From an uncultured Muribaculaceae bacterium (GTDB lineage: Bacteria > Bacteroidota > Bacteroidia > Bacteroidales > Muribaculaceae), in the NCBI GenBank assembly GCA_948788915.1, contig CAQFOZ010000033.1:1-24750 (forward strand): a stretch of DNA of 24,750 bases. Direction: 5' to 3'. The first letter of the stretch is position 1. Every line of letters starts with the position of its first letter. Shown here in pieces: positions 8,451 to 17,049 of the stretch. The position numbers and the translations under genes are program-made. The notes beneath the pieces were generated by a model that was not told the origin of the DNA, made no database searches, and saw only the letters and a program-made list of their open reading frames with translations.

Positions 8451-9751
8451 TGTCGCTCCATTTCCTCAGACATATTTTGTTGATAATAATCTTAGCTTTT
8501 ATCGTGTCTGATGTGGAGGCCGTGTATATAAATGTGGATGTCAGAAATCTTTCCGTTGAACTTAAGAAAATTTCAAGTTCGGACAAGGAGATTGTATTGG
8601 AAGGGCACGCCACTGAGACCGACTTGAATTTGTTGCGAACCATAGGCGATTCAATAAAAGTGCTTGATATCCGGAATCTGCGTGTCCCTGATAATAAATT
8701 GCCAGACTATATGCTTTTTAATACAGGAGTAATAACGTTGTTGCTGCCTGACGATTTGAAAAGTATAGGTGATTGGTGTTTTGCCGAGAGCTCTTTGCAG
8801 GAAATTATATTGCCTGCATCGGTTGGTAAGATTGGGGAGGGTGCTTTTTATCGTTGTGGACATCTCTCTTTACTTGATTTTTCTAAATGTAGAGTTTCGA
8901 CCATCCCCGATAATTTCTGTTATGGATGTGTGTCTTTAACTGAAGTCATGCTGCCTGAGACTTTGAATAAAATAGGCAGGAATGCTTTCCGTCGGTGTGC
9001 ATTGAAATCAATAAATATCGAGACCGTGGCTGAAATTGATGATTATGCCTTTGCTGAAATGCCCTCCTTGACATCGATATGCTTGAAAGGGGGAGTGAAA
9101 TCAGGCGACGGAGTGTTTTTCGGGGACAAGGCACTGGATGCAGTGTCCGGATATTTACTTGAGGCTACCCCGTTGATATTGGCTGGAACTTCAATTGAAA
9201 ACGTTGAAAGAAGTTATTCCGGAGATAAAATAGGGGAGGGGGCGTTTGCAGATATGCATGTAGAAGTTCTGTATATCAATCCCGGAGTTCGTGAGATTGG
9301 AGCGTATGCATTCAGAAATATGTCCGGGCTAAGAGAGGTGAATGTTATGTCTCTCGGATCAGAGGTTCCCGTAACGTCAAATGATGCCTTTTCCGGGGTG
9401 GACACATCGGTTATTTCTCTTCATATCGCATCCGATACTTTTGATATATGGAAATCTCATCCGGTGTGGGGTAATTTTATGATTAAAGATCCGGCCGGGA
9501 CCTCAGCGGATGAAGTCCTTTGCGATAAATCATTGCATGTGTCGGTGCGCTTCGAGGGAGGAATTCTTGAAATTATAGCAAATTCGGGTATTGATTCATT
9601 GGGTGTGTATGATCAGACCGGAATGCTGATAGGTAATTATTATCCTGAATCAAATATATTACGGACAAGAGTGGATTCAGATGCGGATGTGCTGATTGTT
9701 GGTGTGGTGTCGGGAAACGAAAGAATAATTAAAAAGATTCGCAGGAAATAA
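8450..9751 (+). CDS. BspA-type leucine-rich repeat surface protein
   Basis: This 433-residue protein has a signal peptide of about 24 residues (ending SDVEA) and a series of LRR_5/BspA-type repeats. These are recognisable as phrases such as IGDWCFAESSLQEIILPASV, IGRNAFRRCALKSI, IDDYAFAEMPSLTSICL and IGAYAFRNMSGLREV. The final 70 or so residues (LEIIANSGIDSLGVYDQTG to IIKKIRRK) look like a small beta-sandwich of the C-terminal sorting type. It is probably exported and displayed, with the repeats serving protein binding. It is translationally coupled to the PorZ-like gene (shared A in TGATG) and is followed after 6 bases by trmB. The ligand is unknown. Confidence 0.82.
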   Translation: MSLHFLRHILLIIILAFIVSDVEAVYINVDVRNLSVELKKISSSDKEIVLEGHATETDLNLLRTIGDSIKVLDIRNLRVPDNKLPDYMLFNTGVITLLLPDDLKSIGDWCFAESSLQEIILPASVGKIGEGAFYRCGHLSLLDFSKCRVSTIPDNFCYGCVSLTEVMLPETLNKIGRNAFRRCALKSINIETVAEIDDYAFAEMPSLTSICLKGGVKSGDGVFFGDKALDAVSGYLLEATPLILAGTSIENVERSYSGDKIGEGAFADMHVEVLYINPGVREIGAYAFRNMSGLREVNVMSLGSEVPVTSNDAFSGVDTSVISLHIASDTFDIWKSHPVWGNFMIKDPAGTSADEVLCDKSLHVSVRFEGGILEIIANSGIDSLGVYDQTGMLIGNYYPESNILRTRVDSDADVLIVGVVSGNERIIKKIRRK

Positions 9752-9757
9752 AATCAG

Positions 9758-10537
9758 ATGGGAAAGAATAAATTAAAGAAATTTGCAGAGATGCGTGAAT
9801 TCGGATGCGTGCTTCAGTATCCCAGAGAAGAATTGATCACCAACGGATTTCCCTATCGGGGGGAATGGAACGGGAAGGTGTTTTGCAAAGCTGCCCCGAT
9901 TGTCGTGGAACTTGGATGCGGCAAAGGTGAGTATACTGTGGGACTTGCCAGGCACAATCCTGATAGAAACTATATAGGAGTAGATATCAAAGGTGCGCGT
10001 ATGTGGCGTGGAGCAAAGACTGTTGAAGAAGAATCTATTGTGAATGCAGCTTTTTTACGTGCGGAAATAGAAAATATTAAAGAATTTTTTATCCCCGGAG
10101 AAGTTGATGAGATTTGGATCACTTTCCCGGACCCCCAGATGCAGAAGGTCCGCAAGCGTCTCACATCTACCAGATTTTTGAATTATTACCGTAATATTCT
10201 TAAGCCGGATGGAATAATAAACTTAAAAACTGATTCACCATTTTTGTATGAATATACCCGCCGGCTGGTAGAACTGAATGGTTTGAAGGTTCTTGCCCAG
10301 ACTGATGATTTGTATGGAAGCGGGATGGCCGATCCGGTCACTTCTATCAAGACATTTTATGAGCAACAGTGGCTTTCAAGAGGTAAGAAGATAAAATTGA
10401 TATCATTCCGGCTTCCTGTGGATGGTGAATTGCTTGAACCTGATGCTGAGGATATCCCGAAAGATGATTATCACGCGGCCGCACGGTTCAATCCAAACTC
10501 AACTACTTGTGAATATTCAGGAGAGACCATTAGCTAA
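9758..10537 (+). CDS. trmB: tRNA (guanine-N7-)-methyltransferase TrmB
   Basis: This 259-residue cytoplasmic SAM-dependent enzyme makes m7G46 in tRNA variable loops. The Rossmann SAM loop is VVELGCGKGEYT (GCGKGE at residues 53-58), followed by the acidic IGVDIKGAR. The family-defining WITFPDPQMQKVRKRL segment (FPDP at 123-126) and LKTDS at 156-160 are present. KTFYEQQW near residue 198 corresponds to the conserved TxYE region. The extension past about residue 220 is poorly conserved in general. It is the last gene of the rdgB run, and its stop codon lies inside a long hairpin at 10517-10550. Confidence 0.95.
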   Translation: MGKNKLKKFAEMREFGCVLQYPREELITNGFPYRGEWNGKVFCKAAPIVVELGCGKGEYTVGLARHNPDRNYIGVDIKGARMWRGAKTVEEESIVNAAFLRAEIENIKEFFIPGEVDEIWITFPDPQMQKVRKRLTSTRFLNYYRNILKPDGIINLKTDSPFLYEYTRRLVELNGLKVLAQTDDLYGSGMADPVTSIKTFYEQQWLSRGKKIKLISFRLPVDGELLEPDAEDIPKDDYHAAARFNPNSTTCEYSGETIS

Positions 10538-10550
10538 TGGCCTCTCCTGA
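10517..10550. terminator. Bidirectional hairpin between convergent trmB and mrp
   Basis: Bases 10517-10532 pair with 10535-10550 with a single A/C mismatch (10526/10541), giving a stem of about 15 pairs with a minimal central turn. It overlaps the trmB stop codon (10535-10537) and lies 16 bp beyond the mrp stop. No T-run follows directly, so it may be a transcript-stabilising or weakly terminating structure serving both genes. Confidence 0.65.
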
Positions 10551-10565
10551 TATCTGAAGATGTGG

Positions 10566-11678
10566 TTAATGCATCTCTACTTTATGGGTAGGTGGCAGTG
10601 TTGAGTTCCGTTCTTCTACGGCTTTGACGACGTTGTCCGCGAGCGTGCCGAATGCTTTGGCTTCGGCATTGGCCGCTTCCGGAGCTGTTTGTAATTCCAC
10701 AGATACAGGAGCACCGTTGTCAGCGTGTTCGCGTATTCCCATTACCAGTGGAATCTGGGCAAGTAGCTTGACTCCTTGTTGTTCTGCAAGTCTTGCCGCT
10801 CCTCCTTTGCCAAAAATGTAATATCTTTCGTCCGGATGATCCTCTGGTGTAAACCATGCCATGTTCTCAACAAGTCCGAGTATGGGAACATTTACCGCTT
10901 CTCCTGTGAACATGGCTATACCTTTACGGGCATCAGCGAGGGCTACCTCCTGAGGAGTGCTTACAACTACGACCCCGGTTATGGGGAGGGTTTGAACCAG
11001 CGTGAGGTGGATATCACTTGTGCCGGGAGGCATGTCGATAAGGAAATAATCCAGATCTCCCCACCAGGCATCGGATATAAGTTGCTTTAAGGCGTTGCTT
11101 GCCATACCTCCGCGCCATAAGACAGGCTTTTCTTTGTCTACCATGAAACCGATAGACAGCATTTTTACGCCATATTGTTCTATCGGTTCTATCCAGTCGC
11201 GACCGTCTTCATGAACCATATATAGTGTTTCATCTTCTACTCCAAACATTTTTGGCATAGACGGACCAAATATATCAGCGTCAAGCAATCCTACTTTGTA
11301 ACCTTTTGCCGCCAATGCAACGGCAAGGTTTGCCGCTACAGTGGACTTGCCAACTCCTCCTTTGCCGCTGCTGATGCCAACAATGTTTTTTACACCCGGG
11401 AGTACTTTGGGTTTCTCGGGAATTGCTGTGCGTGTCTTTGTCGCTATTGAAATTTCAATGTCAGGGGAAGTGGCGGCTTTTATAGCAGCCTCTGCGGCAC
11501 GCAACACCGAACGCATGAAAGGGTCTGTCGGCTTATCGAAAATCAGCGAGAAACTAACGTGGTTTCCATCGATTCTGATGTCGTCTTCAACCATGTTGTT
11601 TTCAATCAAAGATTTGCCGTTGCCCGGATAGCGGACGGTTTTGAGTGCGTCTGTGATTAATGCGGGATATATAGCCAT
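10566..11678 (-). CDS. Mrp/NBP35-family P-loop ATPase, cysteine-free
   Basis: This Mrp/ApbC-type protein, normally an Fe-S cluster carrier, has an N-terminal DUF59/MIP18-like domain (residues 1-90) and a deviant Walker A ATPase domain with GISSGKGGVGKSTVAANLA. LLDADIFGPSMPKMFG and the ENMAWF / IFGKGG region identify Mrp. I chose the ATG at 11678 (AIYPALITDALKTVRYPG) over the in-frame ATG at 11705. The later start fits relatives and leaves an 11-bp gap to the upstream gene instead of a 16-bp overlap. There is no cysteine anywhere in the protein, so the CxxC cluster-binding motif is absent and cluster carriage is doubtful. It is the last gene of the OMPLA-GT2-mrp operon. Confidence 0.92.
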   Translation of the reverse strand: MAIYPALITDALKTVRYPGNGKSLIENNMVEDDIRIDGNHVSFSLIFDKPTDPFMRSVLRAAEAAIKAATSPDIEISIATKTRTAIPEKPKVLPGVKNIVGISSGKGGVGKSTVAANLAVALAAKGYKVGLLDADIFGPSMPKMFGVEDETLYMVHEDGRDWIEPIEQYGVKMLSIGFMVDKEKPVLWRGGMASNALKQLISDAWWGDLDYFLIDMPPGTSDIHLTLVQTLPITGVVVVSTPQEVALADARKGIAMFTGEAVNVPILGLVENMAWFTPEDHPDERYYIFGKGGAARLAEQQGVKLLAQIPLVMGIREHADNGAPVSVELQTAPEAANAEAKAFGTLADNVVKAVEERNSTLPPTHKVEMH

Positions 11679-11689
11679 AACTTTAAATT

Positions 11690-12934
11690 TTATTTTCTTT
11701 GCCAAGTGAAATTTTTTACACTAGAACGTTTGTGTCTCAGGTTAAAAAGCATATTGCCTATCGGCTGCCAAAGCCAGAAAACAGGAATTGACCACCATAA
11801 GCGTGTGGCGTTCATTGTTTTTGCAGCCCTGCGATAGATAATGATCTCGATCTGCCAGAACGCAAATAGGGCGACTGCGGATATTGCAGAGGGGAGAATC
11901 ATTGTAATATCCGGAGATTCAGCATAGAACGCGGATATTGCACCAAAAACCACAGAGACGCAAAGAAGAATAGTGACGATCCATTGCATGGCGGATACAG
12001 CTCCTTGACGTATAAAAGGAGTCTGGCGTAGCCAGCGTGATGTAAATCGGTATTGCTCCTTGCGTTCTCGCCATGTTCGCGTTGTGGAGCGTCCCCATAG
12101 GGTTGTCAGTATTGAAGACTTCTGCAAAACGACCTCTGTGTTGTTTTCGTTTGATATTTCACTGATAAACAGATCATCATCTCCCGAATGCAGATATATG
12201 CTTTTAGAATAACCTTTATGTTCAAAGAATAGTTCGCGTTTGAAGGCAAGATTATAGCCGTCTCCCCTATATGGCATGCCAAGCAGGGCATATCCTAACC
12301 ACTGGCAGTCCGTCAGCAGATCATCAAATTCACGTCTCCACCTCCAGATACTGTTCATGTCTTCATAGCATATATGTGAATAGCCGAGCACTACTTCTGT
12401 GTTTTTATGATTAATGAAGGGTGTCATTAGATCGTTAAGCCAGTTTTCAGAAGGTATGGCTGAATTGGATGCGGTTGTCACGGCGATATCTCCTTTGGCC
12501 GCTTTCATTCCAAGAGTCAAGGCAAGTTTTCGACGGCTCAGGTTGTGGGATCCCGACGGAATGAACGTCACATATATGTCCGGATATTTATGTGCATATC
12601 TTTCAGCCATTCCCGCACCGTCTTCGTAAGATGAATCCATCACGAGTATTATCTCGTAGTTTGGATAATTTTGATTACTTAGCGATTCAATGTATTTTAG
12701 TGCATACTCATTATCTGTGAATGAGTATACAATTACAGAAACTTTTGGGTAATTGGATACTGTGTTCCCTGTTTCGCCCTCAGGTTCTTTACGGCATTGA
12801 TATTTTTTTGAATATTTCCCGACAGCATGCATCGGTGCGAGTAACCATGTCAGAGTGATAAGACCACATAATATGCCGGAAGAGCATAGTGCCCATAATA
12901 GCGTGGTGTCTGAAAGTATATGTAAATTGAACAT
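11690..12934 (-). CDS. Membrane-bound GT2-family glycosyltransferase
   Basis: This 414-residue inner membrane protein has one N-terminal helix (about residues 11-34), a cytoplasmic GT-A domain (about 64-300) and two or three C-terminal helices (about 314-336, 343-366, 380-397). Nucleotide-binding features are KVSVIVYSFTDNEYALKYI at 64-82 and EIILVMDSS at 94-102. At the place where GT2 enzymes usually carry DxD or DADC the sequence is TTASNSAIPSENWL. The later SGDDDLFISE (250-259) fits the conserved acidic base region, and QYRFTSRW (294-301) is a loose QxxRW-like motif. Its ATG shares a base with the stop of the phospholipase gene, and mrp follows. The substrate is unknown. Confidence 0.82.
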   Translation of the reverse strand: MFNLHILSDTTLLWALCSSGILCGLITLTWLLAPMHAVGKYSKKYQCRKEPEGETGNTVSNYPKVSVIVYSFTDNEYALKYIESLSNQNYPNYEIILVMDSSYEDGAGMAERYAHKYPDIYVTFIPSGSHNLSRRKLALTLGMKAAKGDIAVTTASNSAIPSENWLNDLMTPFINHKNTEVVLGYSHICYEDMNSIWRWRREFDDLLTDCQWLGYALLGMPYRGDGYNLAFKRELFFEHKGYSKSIYLHSGDDDLFISEISNENNTEVVLQKSSILTTLWGRSTTRTWRERKEQYRFTSRWLRQTPFIRQGAVSAMQWIVTILLCVSVVFGAISAFYAESPDITMILPSAISAVALFAFWQIEIIIYRRAAKTMNATRLWWSIPVFWLWQPIGNMLFNLRHKRSSVKNFTWQRK

Positions 12935-13785
12935 CAGAATTCAGAGAAAAATTTAGGCTTTATTACGATTCCAGCGCGTAAACGGGAGCGGTATACATTA
13001 TAGTCGAGAAGATTCTCTCCATATCCGTTGTAATACTGGATGAAGAAGTATTGGTTGGCGTTTTTCCATATCCGCCAGCTGAACTCGGCCGTTACATTAA
13101 AACTGAGATTCCAGCCAGCGCGTTTGGTGAACATCAGACTCCATATATATTTTCTGTCTGGGGTGTTGACAACAACTCCTGACTGGAAAATACCTGAGTA
13201 GCGTAAAATATCCTTATTATTCCCGCTGTCTATTATTGGAATCCAAACTTTTGCGTGTACTGACAGCCATCGGTCTATTATTGTGGATCCGGAGAAGGAT
13301 ATTTTGTTCCAGCTTCTGGAGGCCTCACCGTCGCGTCCGTTACTTTCGTGCTCGATTAAAAATGTTAATTTCCCGGCATATCTTCCTTTGGAGAAGAACG
13401 GGAATGTCCAGCCTATTCCCGGATTGAAATTCAGATCACGCATGGGCAATGATTCCTGAAACACATTCCATAGCGTTTTTTGAGTGTACATGAGAAAAAT
13501 AAAGGAATTGCCGGGAAGTGTGGTTTTGGTAATTCTTTGCGCAAACGAGATCTGGAATTTTACGTCTGAATTTGTACGTGACGGTCTGTGGTTCAGGGAT
13601 GTGCCGACTACAAAATAGTTGTCTTTGAATAGAGTGAAATATGGAGCATTGATCAGTTCATCGCGCAACGAGTCTGTAAATTCTCTCTGATTGTCGACTC
13701 CCAAGATCTGTGATTTAGATTCAAGAGGCATCAGTGACACAAGAATCATTAGCAATATGAATGTCTTGGAATATATATGTTTCAT
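12934..13785 (-). CDS. Outer membrane phospholipase A (OMPLA/PldA family)
   Basis: This 283-residue outer membrane beta-barrel hydrolase has a signal peptide of about 25 residues (ending LESKSQ). The OMPLA signature block EHESNGRDGEASRSWN gives the expected triad at His146, Ser148 and Asn160, with the same H-x-S and H-to-N spacing as E. coli PldA (142/144/156). FAQRITK, FLMYTQKTLW and FIQYYNGYGENLLDYN are further conserved strands, and the chain ends in Phe as many barrels do. Members degrade phospholipids that reach the outer leaflet, keeping lipid asymmetry. It heads a three-gene minus-strand operon and overlaps the next ATG by one base (TGATG). Confidence 0.9.
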   Translation of the reverse strand: MKHIYSKTFILLMILVSLMPLESKSQILGVDNQREFTDSLRDELINAPYFTLFKDNYFVVGTSLNHRPSRTNSDVKFQISFAQRITKTTLPGNSFIFLMYTQKTLWNVFQESLPMRDLNFNPGIGWTFPFFSKGRYAGKLTFLIEHESNGRDGEASRSWNKISFSGSTIIDRWLSVHAKVWIPIIDSGNNKDILRYSGIFQSGVVVNTPDRKYIWSLMFTKRAGWNLSFNVTAEFSWRIWKNANQYFFIQYYNGYGENLLDYNVYRSRLRAGIVIKPKFFSEF

Positions 13786-13825
13786 ATGTTGCGGAATATA
13801 TTTGAATCTATAACCATAGCAAATG

Positions 13826-13833
13826 CAAAATTA
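13826..13833 (-). promoter_or_regulatory. Probable -7 box for the phospholipase operon
   Basis: TAATTTTG on the minus strand matches TAnnTTTG and would give a leader of about 34 nt before the ATG at 13785. No convincing TTG -33 element is visible. Confidence 0.4.
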
Positions 13834-13888
13834 TTAAAAAATGGTAAGATTAGGAATATTAAAATAGATAAAGCTGATATTAATTTGT

Positions 13889-13896
13889 TAAATTTG
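13889..13896 (+). promoter_or_regulatory. Probable -7 box for the GH3-MATE unit
   Basis: TAAATTTG matches TAnnTTTG and would start transcription near 13903. That is downstream of the upstream in-frame ATG at 13899, so it supports translation from 13950. No -33 TTG is seen at 19-21 nt. Confidence 0.4.
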
Positions 13897-13949
13897 TAAT
13901 GACTTTGGTGATTATTATTTGTCGCCATATTGTTCAGAGAGATTGCCAC

Positions 13950-15473
13950 ATGGATTTAACTCCCGTATTGCGACCATATTTTATTAATGTAGCCAGACGA
14001 ACAGATAAATGGGCTGCGTTAGGTGATGTCGTGCAGCTGAGACAGTTGCGTGGCATGTTGTGCCGTGCTTCGGAGACAGAGATTGGAAGGAAATATGGCT
14101 TTAAGGAACTTTCAAGGCTGGATAATCCATATCAGGAATTCTCACACCGTGTCCCATTGGTAGCCTATGAAGATATAAGGCAGGATGTAATGCGTATGAT
14201 ACGTGGCGAGAAAGATGTTTTGTGGCCGGGGCGATGTGTGAACTTTGCACAGTCTTCAGGAACATCGGGAGGGAAATCAAAATATATCCCCATTACAAAA
14301 GATAGCCTTTATCGTTGTCATTATAAAGGAGCCCGCGATTCTGTGGCTCATTATCTGAGACAAAATTCATCGTCGAGACTCTTTTCAGGAAAGAGTCTTA
14401 TTCTTGGCGGCTCATTTGCCAATGAACTTGAATTAAACGGCTTAAAGGCAAAAGTGGGAGATTTAAGTGCCACACTTATCAATAAGATAAATCCTTTTAT
14501 TAATCTTTTTCGTGTACCGGGGAAGAGAATAGCCCTTATGCCAGACTGGAGAGAGAAACTTCCGGCATTGGTGGAGGCATCCTCCAAAGAAAATGTTACA
14601 AGCCTGTCGGGTGTGCCTTCATGGTTTCTTACGGTATGCAAAGAGGTTATGAAAAGCCGTGAGGCACATAGCGTTTCCGAGGTGTGGCCGAATCTTGAGG
14701 TTTTTTTTCACGGAGGAATCTCTTTTGCACCCTATCGGAGTGAGTATATGAGGATAACAGATTCTTCAAAGATGAATTTCGTTGAGAATTACAACGCTTC
14801 GGAGGGCTTTTTTGCAGTGCAGAATGACATGTCTGACCCTGCAATGCTTTTGACAATTGACAACGATATCTTTTATGAGTTTCTCCCTTTGTCGGGGGAT
14901 TCTGCATTGCCTATTTGGGAGATTGAAAAAGGGTGTGTGTATGAACTTGTCATTACCTCAAGCAATGGGTTGTGGCGCTATCGTACAGGAGATACTGTAA
15001 GGATAGAAAATACAGCTTCTGTTAAAATCACAGTGGCAGGGCGTACCAAATGTTTCATCAATGCATTTGGAGAGGAACTGATGGAGGAGAATGCAGAACG
15101 TGCCATAGAGACAGTATGCTTAAAAACCGGAAGTTCTGTGCTCAACTATACTGCGGCTCCTGTTTATGCAAAGGACGGGAAACGTGGCAGACACCAGTGG
15201 CTGATAGAATGGGGAACAGCGCCGGCTGATATATCGGAATTTGCAAGAATGCTTGATGAAGAGTTGAGGAGTTTGAATTCTGATTACGATGCAAAGCGGA
15301 TGAATACAATATTTTTGGATCCTTTGGAGATTTCAGAGGTCCCCAAAGGGGTGTTTGACAGATGGCTCCAGTCCGTTGGCAACGGTAAGCTTGGCGGTCA
15401 ACGGAAGGTGCCAAGGCTATCTAATGACCGTCGTATTGCAGATGCGGTGGAAGAACTTATTGGCAATATTTAG
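13950..15473 (+). CDS. GH3-family acyl-adenylating enzyme (acyl-amido synthetase type)
   Basis: This protein of about 507 residues belongs to the GH3 branch of ANL-like adenylating enzymes, known from plants, where they join amino acids to jasmonate or auxin. The ATP-binding loop QSSGTSGGKSKYIPIT lies near residues 101-116. NASEGFFAVQ and LWRYRTGDTVRI are the other hallmark blocks, and a C-terminal lid domain with GRTKCFINAFGEELMEENAE follows. I chose the ATG at 13950 (MDLTPVLRPYF) over 13899 because relatives start here and the -7 box lies just upstream. Bacteroidota carry many GH3 homologues of unknown substrate. The MATE exporter gene starts 32 bases after its stop. Confidence 0.87.
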   Translation: MDLTPVLRPYFINVARRTDKWAALGDVVQLRQLRGMLCRASETEIGRKYGFKELSRLDNPYQEFSHRVPLVAYEDIRQDVMRMIRGEKDVLWPGRCVNFAQSSGTSGGKSKYIPITKDSLYRCHYKGARDSVAHYLRQNSSSRLFSGKSLILGGSFANELELNGLKAKVGDLSATLINKINPFINLFRVPGKRIALMPDWREKLPALVEASSKENVTSLSGVPSWFLTVCKEVMKSREAHSVSEVWPNLEVFFHGGISFAPYRSEYMRITDSSKMNFVENYNASEGFFAVQNDMSDPAMLLTIDNDIFYEFLPLSGDSALPIWEIEKGCVYELVITSSNGLWRYRTGDTVRIENTASVKITVAGRTKCFINAFGEELMEENAERAIETVCLKTGSSVLNYTAAPVYAKDGKRGRHQWLIEWGTAPADISEFARMLDEELRSLNSDYDAKRMNTIFLDPLEISEVPKGVFDRWLQSVGNGKLGGQRKVPRLSNDRRIADAVEELIGNI

Positions 15474-15505
15474 GAATAGGATATTATAATGGAAGAATTA
15501 AGGTA

Positions 15506-16891
15506 ATGACAGAGACAATTGCAAGAGATAATACATATGACAGGCTTAGAGAACTCGGTGAAGCACCTGTTGGACGGATACTGTTCAAATACAGTCTCCC
15601 CGCTGTTGTTGGAACCGTAATCAGCGCTGTATATAATATTATAGATTCTATTGTTATCGGACATGCCATAGATGATCCCAATGTTGTAAGCGGTATTGCT
15701 GTCACCTTCCCGGTAATGAATCTTGTTACGGCTTTGGGTATGTTGATTGGAGCCGGAGCCGCGGCCCGCACAAGTATTGTTTTAGGACAAAACGATAAGA
15801 GAATGGCTGAGTTGATTCTTGGTAACTGTGTTCAGCTGACCCTTATTATAGGTTTTGTGTATGCATTGGGCTTTTCCATATTTATAGATCCAATCTTAAG
15901 GATGTTCGGAGCATCGGATAATTCCCTTCCATATGCACGCGAATTTATGCTCTGGGTGATGCCCGGATGCGTACTTCAGAACCTTACGTTCTCATACAAT
16001 AATGTGATGCGGGCATCGGGCTATCCGGGCAAGGCGATGTATACCAATATGATTGGAGCGGGAATGAATGTCATTCTTGCCCCGTTGTTCCTTTTTGGAT
16101 TCAAGTGGGGAATACGTGGTGCGGCCATTGCTACAGATATATCCATGTGTGTTACAGCATTCTTTGTAATGGGTCACTTCTTCAACAAGAACAATACTCT
16201 GCATTTTGTGAAGGGAACTTTCAAATTGCAGTGGGACGTAATAAAGGGTGTGCTCTATATAGGCCTTGCACCGTTTTTGATAAATGTCGCGGGTTCGGCC
16301 ATAAATGCCATAATAAATAACACTCTTTATAAATACGGTGGAGACAACGCCATTGCCGCTGTGGTGGTTTTTAACCGCTTTGTCACAATCTTTGTCTTCG
16401 TGATAATCGGCATATGTCAGGGAATGCAGCCTATTGTCGGCTATAATTACGGATCCGGAAGGTATAAAAGATTATGGCGTACATTACTGCTTGCTGTGGG
16501 TGCAGGAGTCTTTTTTTCTACATGCGGCACGATAATCGGGATATCATTCCCCCGGTGGATAGCATCACTCTTTATGCAGGATAAAGAGCAGATAGAATGC
16601 GCTGTAAATTGTCTGCGTTATACAACCTTCTGTTTCTGGATAGTAGGTTTTCAGATAGTGGCTACAAACTTTTTTCAGGCCATCGGCATGGCCGGGAAAT
16701 CTATTTTCCTCTCTTTGACAAGACAGATAATCTGTATGATCCCGTTGCTGATAATTCTTCCACCCAAATTTGAACTTGACGGAGTGTGGATGGCATTCCC
16801 GATAAGCGATACGGTCTCTGCTATAGTAACTGCAATATTGCTCTTTTACCAGATAAGATTAATAAACCGGAAATCACGTCAGAAAGCGTAG
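15506..16891 (+). CDS. MATE-family efflux transporter
   Basis: This 461-residue inner membrane antiporter has about 12 hydrophobic helices in two similar halves. Typical MATE phrases include GRILFKYSLPAVVGTVISAVYNIIDSIVIG, FPVMNLVTALGMLIGAGAAART, VMRASGYPGKAMYTNMIGAGMNVILAPLF, and in the second half QGMQPIVGYNYGSGRYKRLWR. The family exports cationic drugs or metabolites using Na+ or H+ gradients. The gene lies 32 bases behind the GH3-family gene in the same direction and is probably co-transcribed, which suggests it might export that enzyme's product. This link is inference. Confidence 0.92.
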   Translation: MTETIARDNTYDRLRELGEAPVGRILFKYSLPAVVGTVISAVYNIIDSIVIGHAIDDPNVVSGIAVTFPVMNLVTALGMLIGAGAAARTSIVLGQNDKRMAELILGNCVQLTLIIGFVYALGFSIFIDPILRMFGASDNSLPYAREFMLWVMPGCVLQNLTFSYNNVMRASGYPGKAMYTNMIGAGMNVILAPLFLFGFKWGIRGAAIATDISMCVTAFFVMGHFFNKNNTLHFVKGTFKLQWDVIKGVLYIGLAPFLINVAGSAINAIINNTLYKYGGDNAIAAVVVFNRFVTIFVFVIIGICQGMQPIVGYNYGSGRYKRLWRTLLLAVGAGVFFSTCGTIIGISFPRWIASLFMQDKEQIECAVNCLRYTTFCFWIVGFQIVATNFFQAIGMAGKSIFLSLTRQIICMIPLLIILPPKFELDGVWMAFPISDTVSAIVTAILLFYQIRLINRKSRQKA

Positions 16892-17016
16892 CCGTTATAT
16901 TTCCGTAAATAGATTATTGCAATCTGCTTAAACTGTTTATTGGGCTGAGGGTGTAGAATAAGTTGAATTTAACATATATTTGTTGATGAGTGCAAGAATG
17001 TGGCATTATTGACACA

Positions 17017-17024
17017 TAATTTTG
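17017..17024 (+). promoter_or_regulatory. Probable -7 box for the small basic protein
   Basis: TAATTTTG matches TAnnTTTG and would start transcription near 17031, about 19 nt before the ATG at 17050. No -33 TTG was found at the right spacing. Confidence 0.4.
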
Positions 17025-17049
17025 TAACAGTTAAATAAATATAGCTGTT

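Noticed and set aside
16768..16785. CAAATTTGAACTT resembling the leuS/rhuM palindrome core
   Set aside because: It lies inside the MATE coding sequence, lacks the ACTTACTTA arm and is explained by codons.
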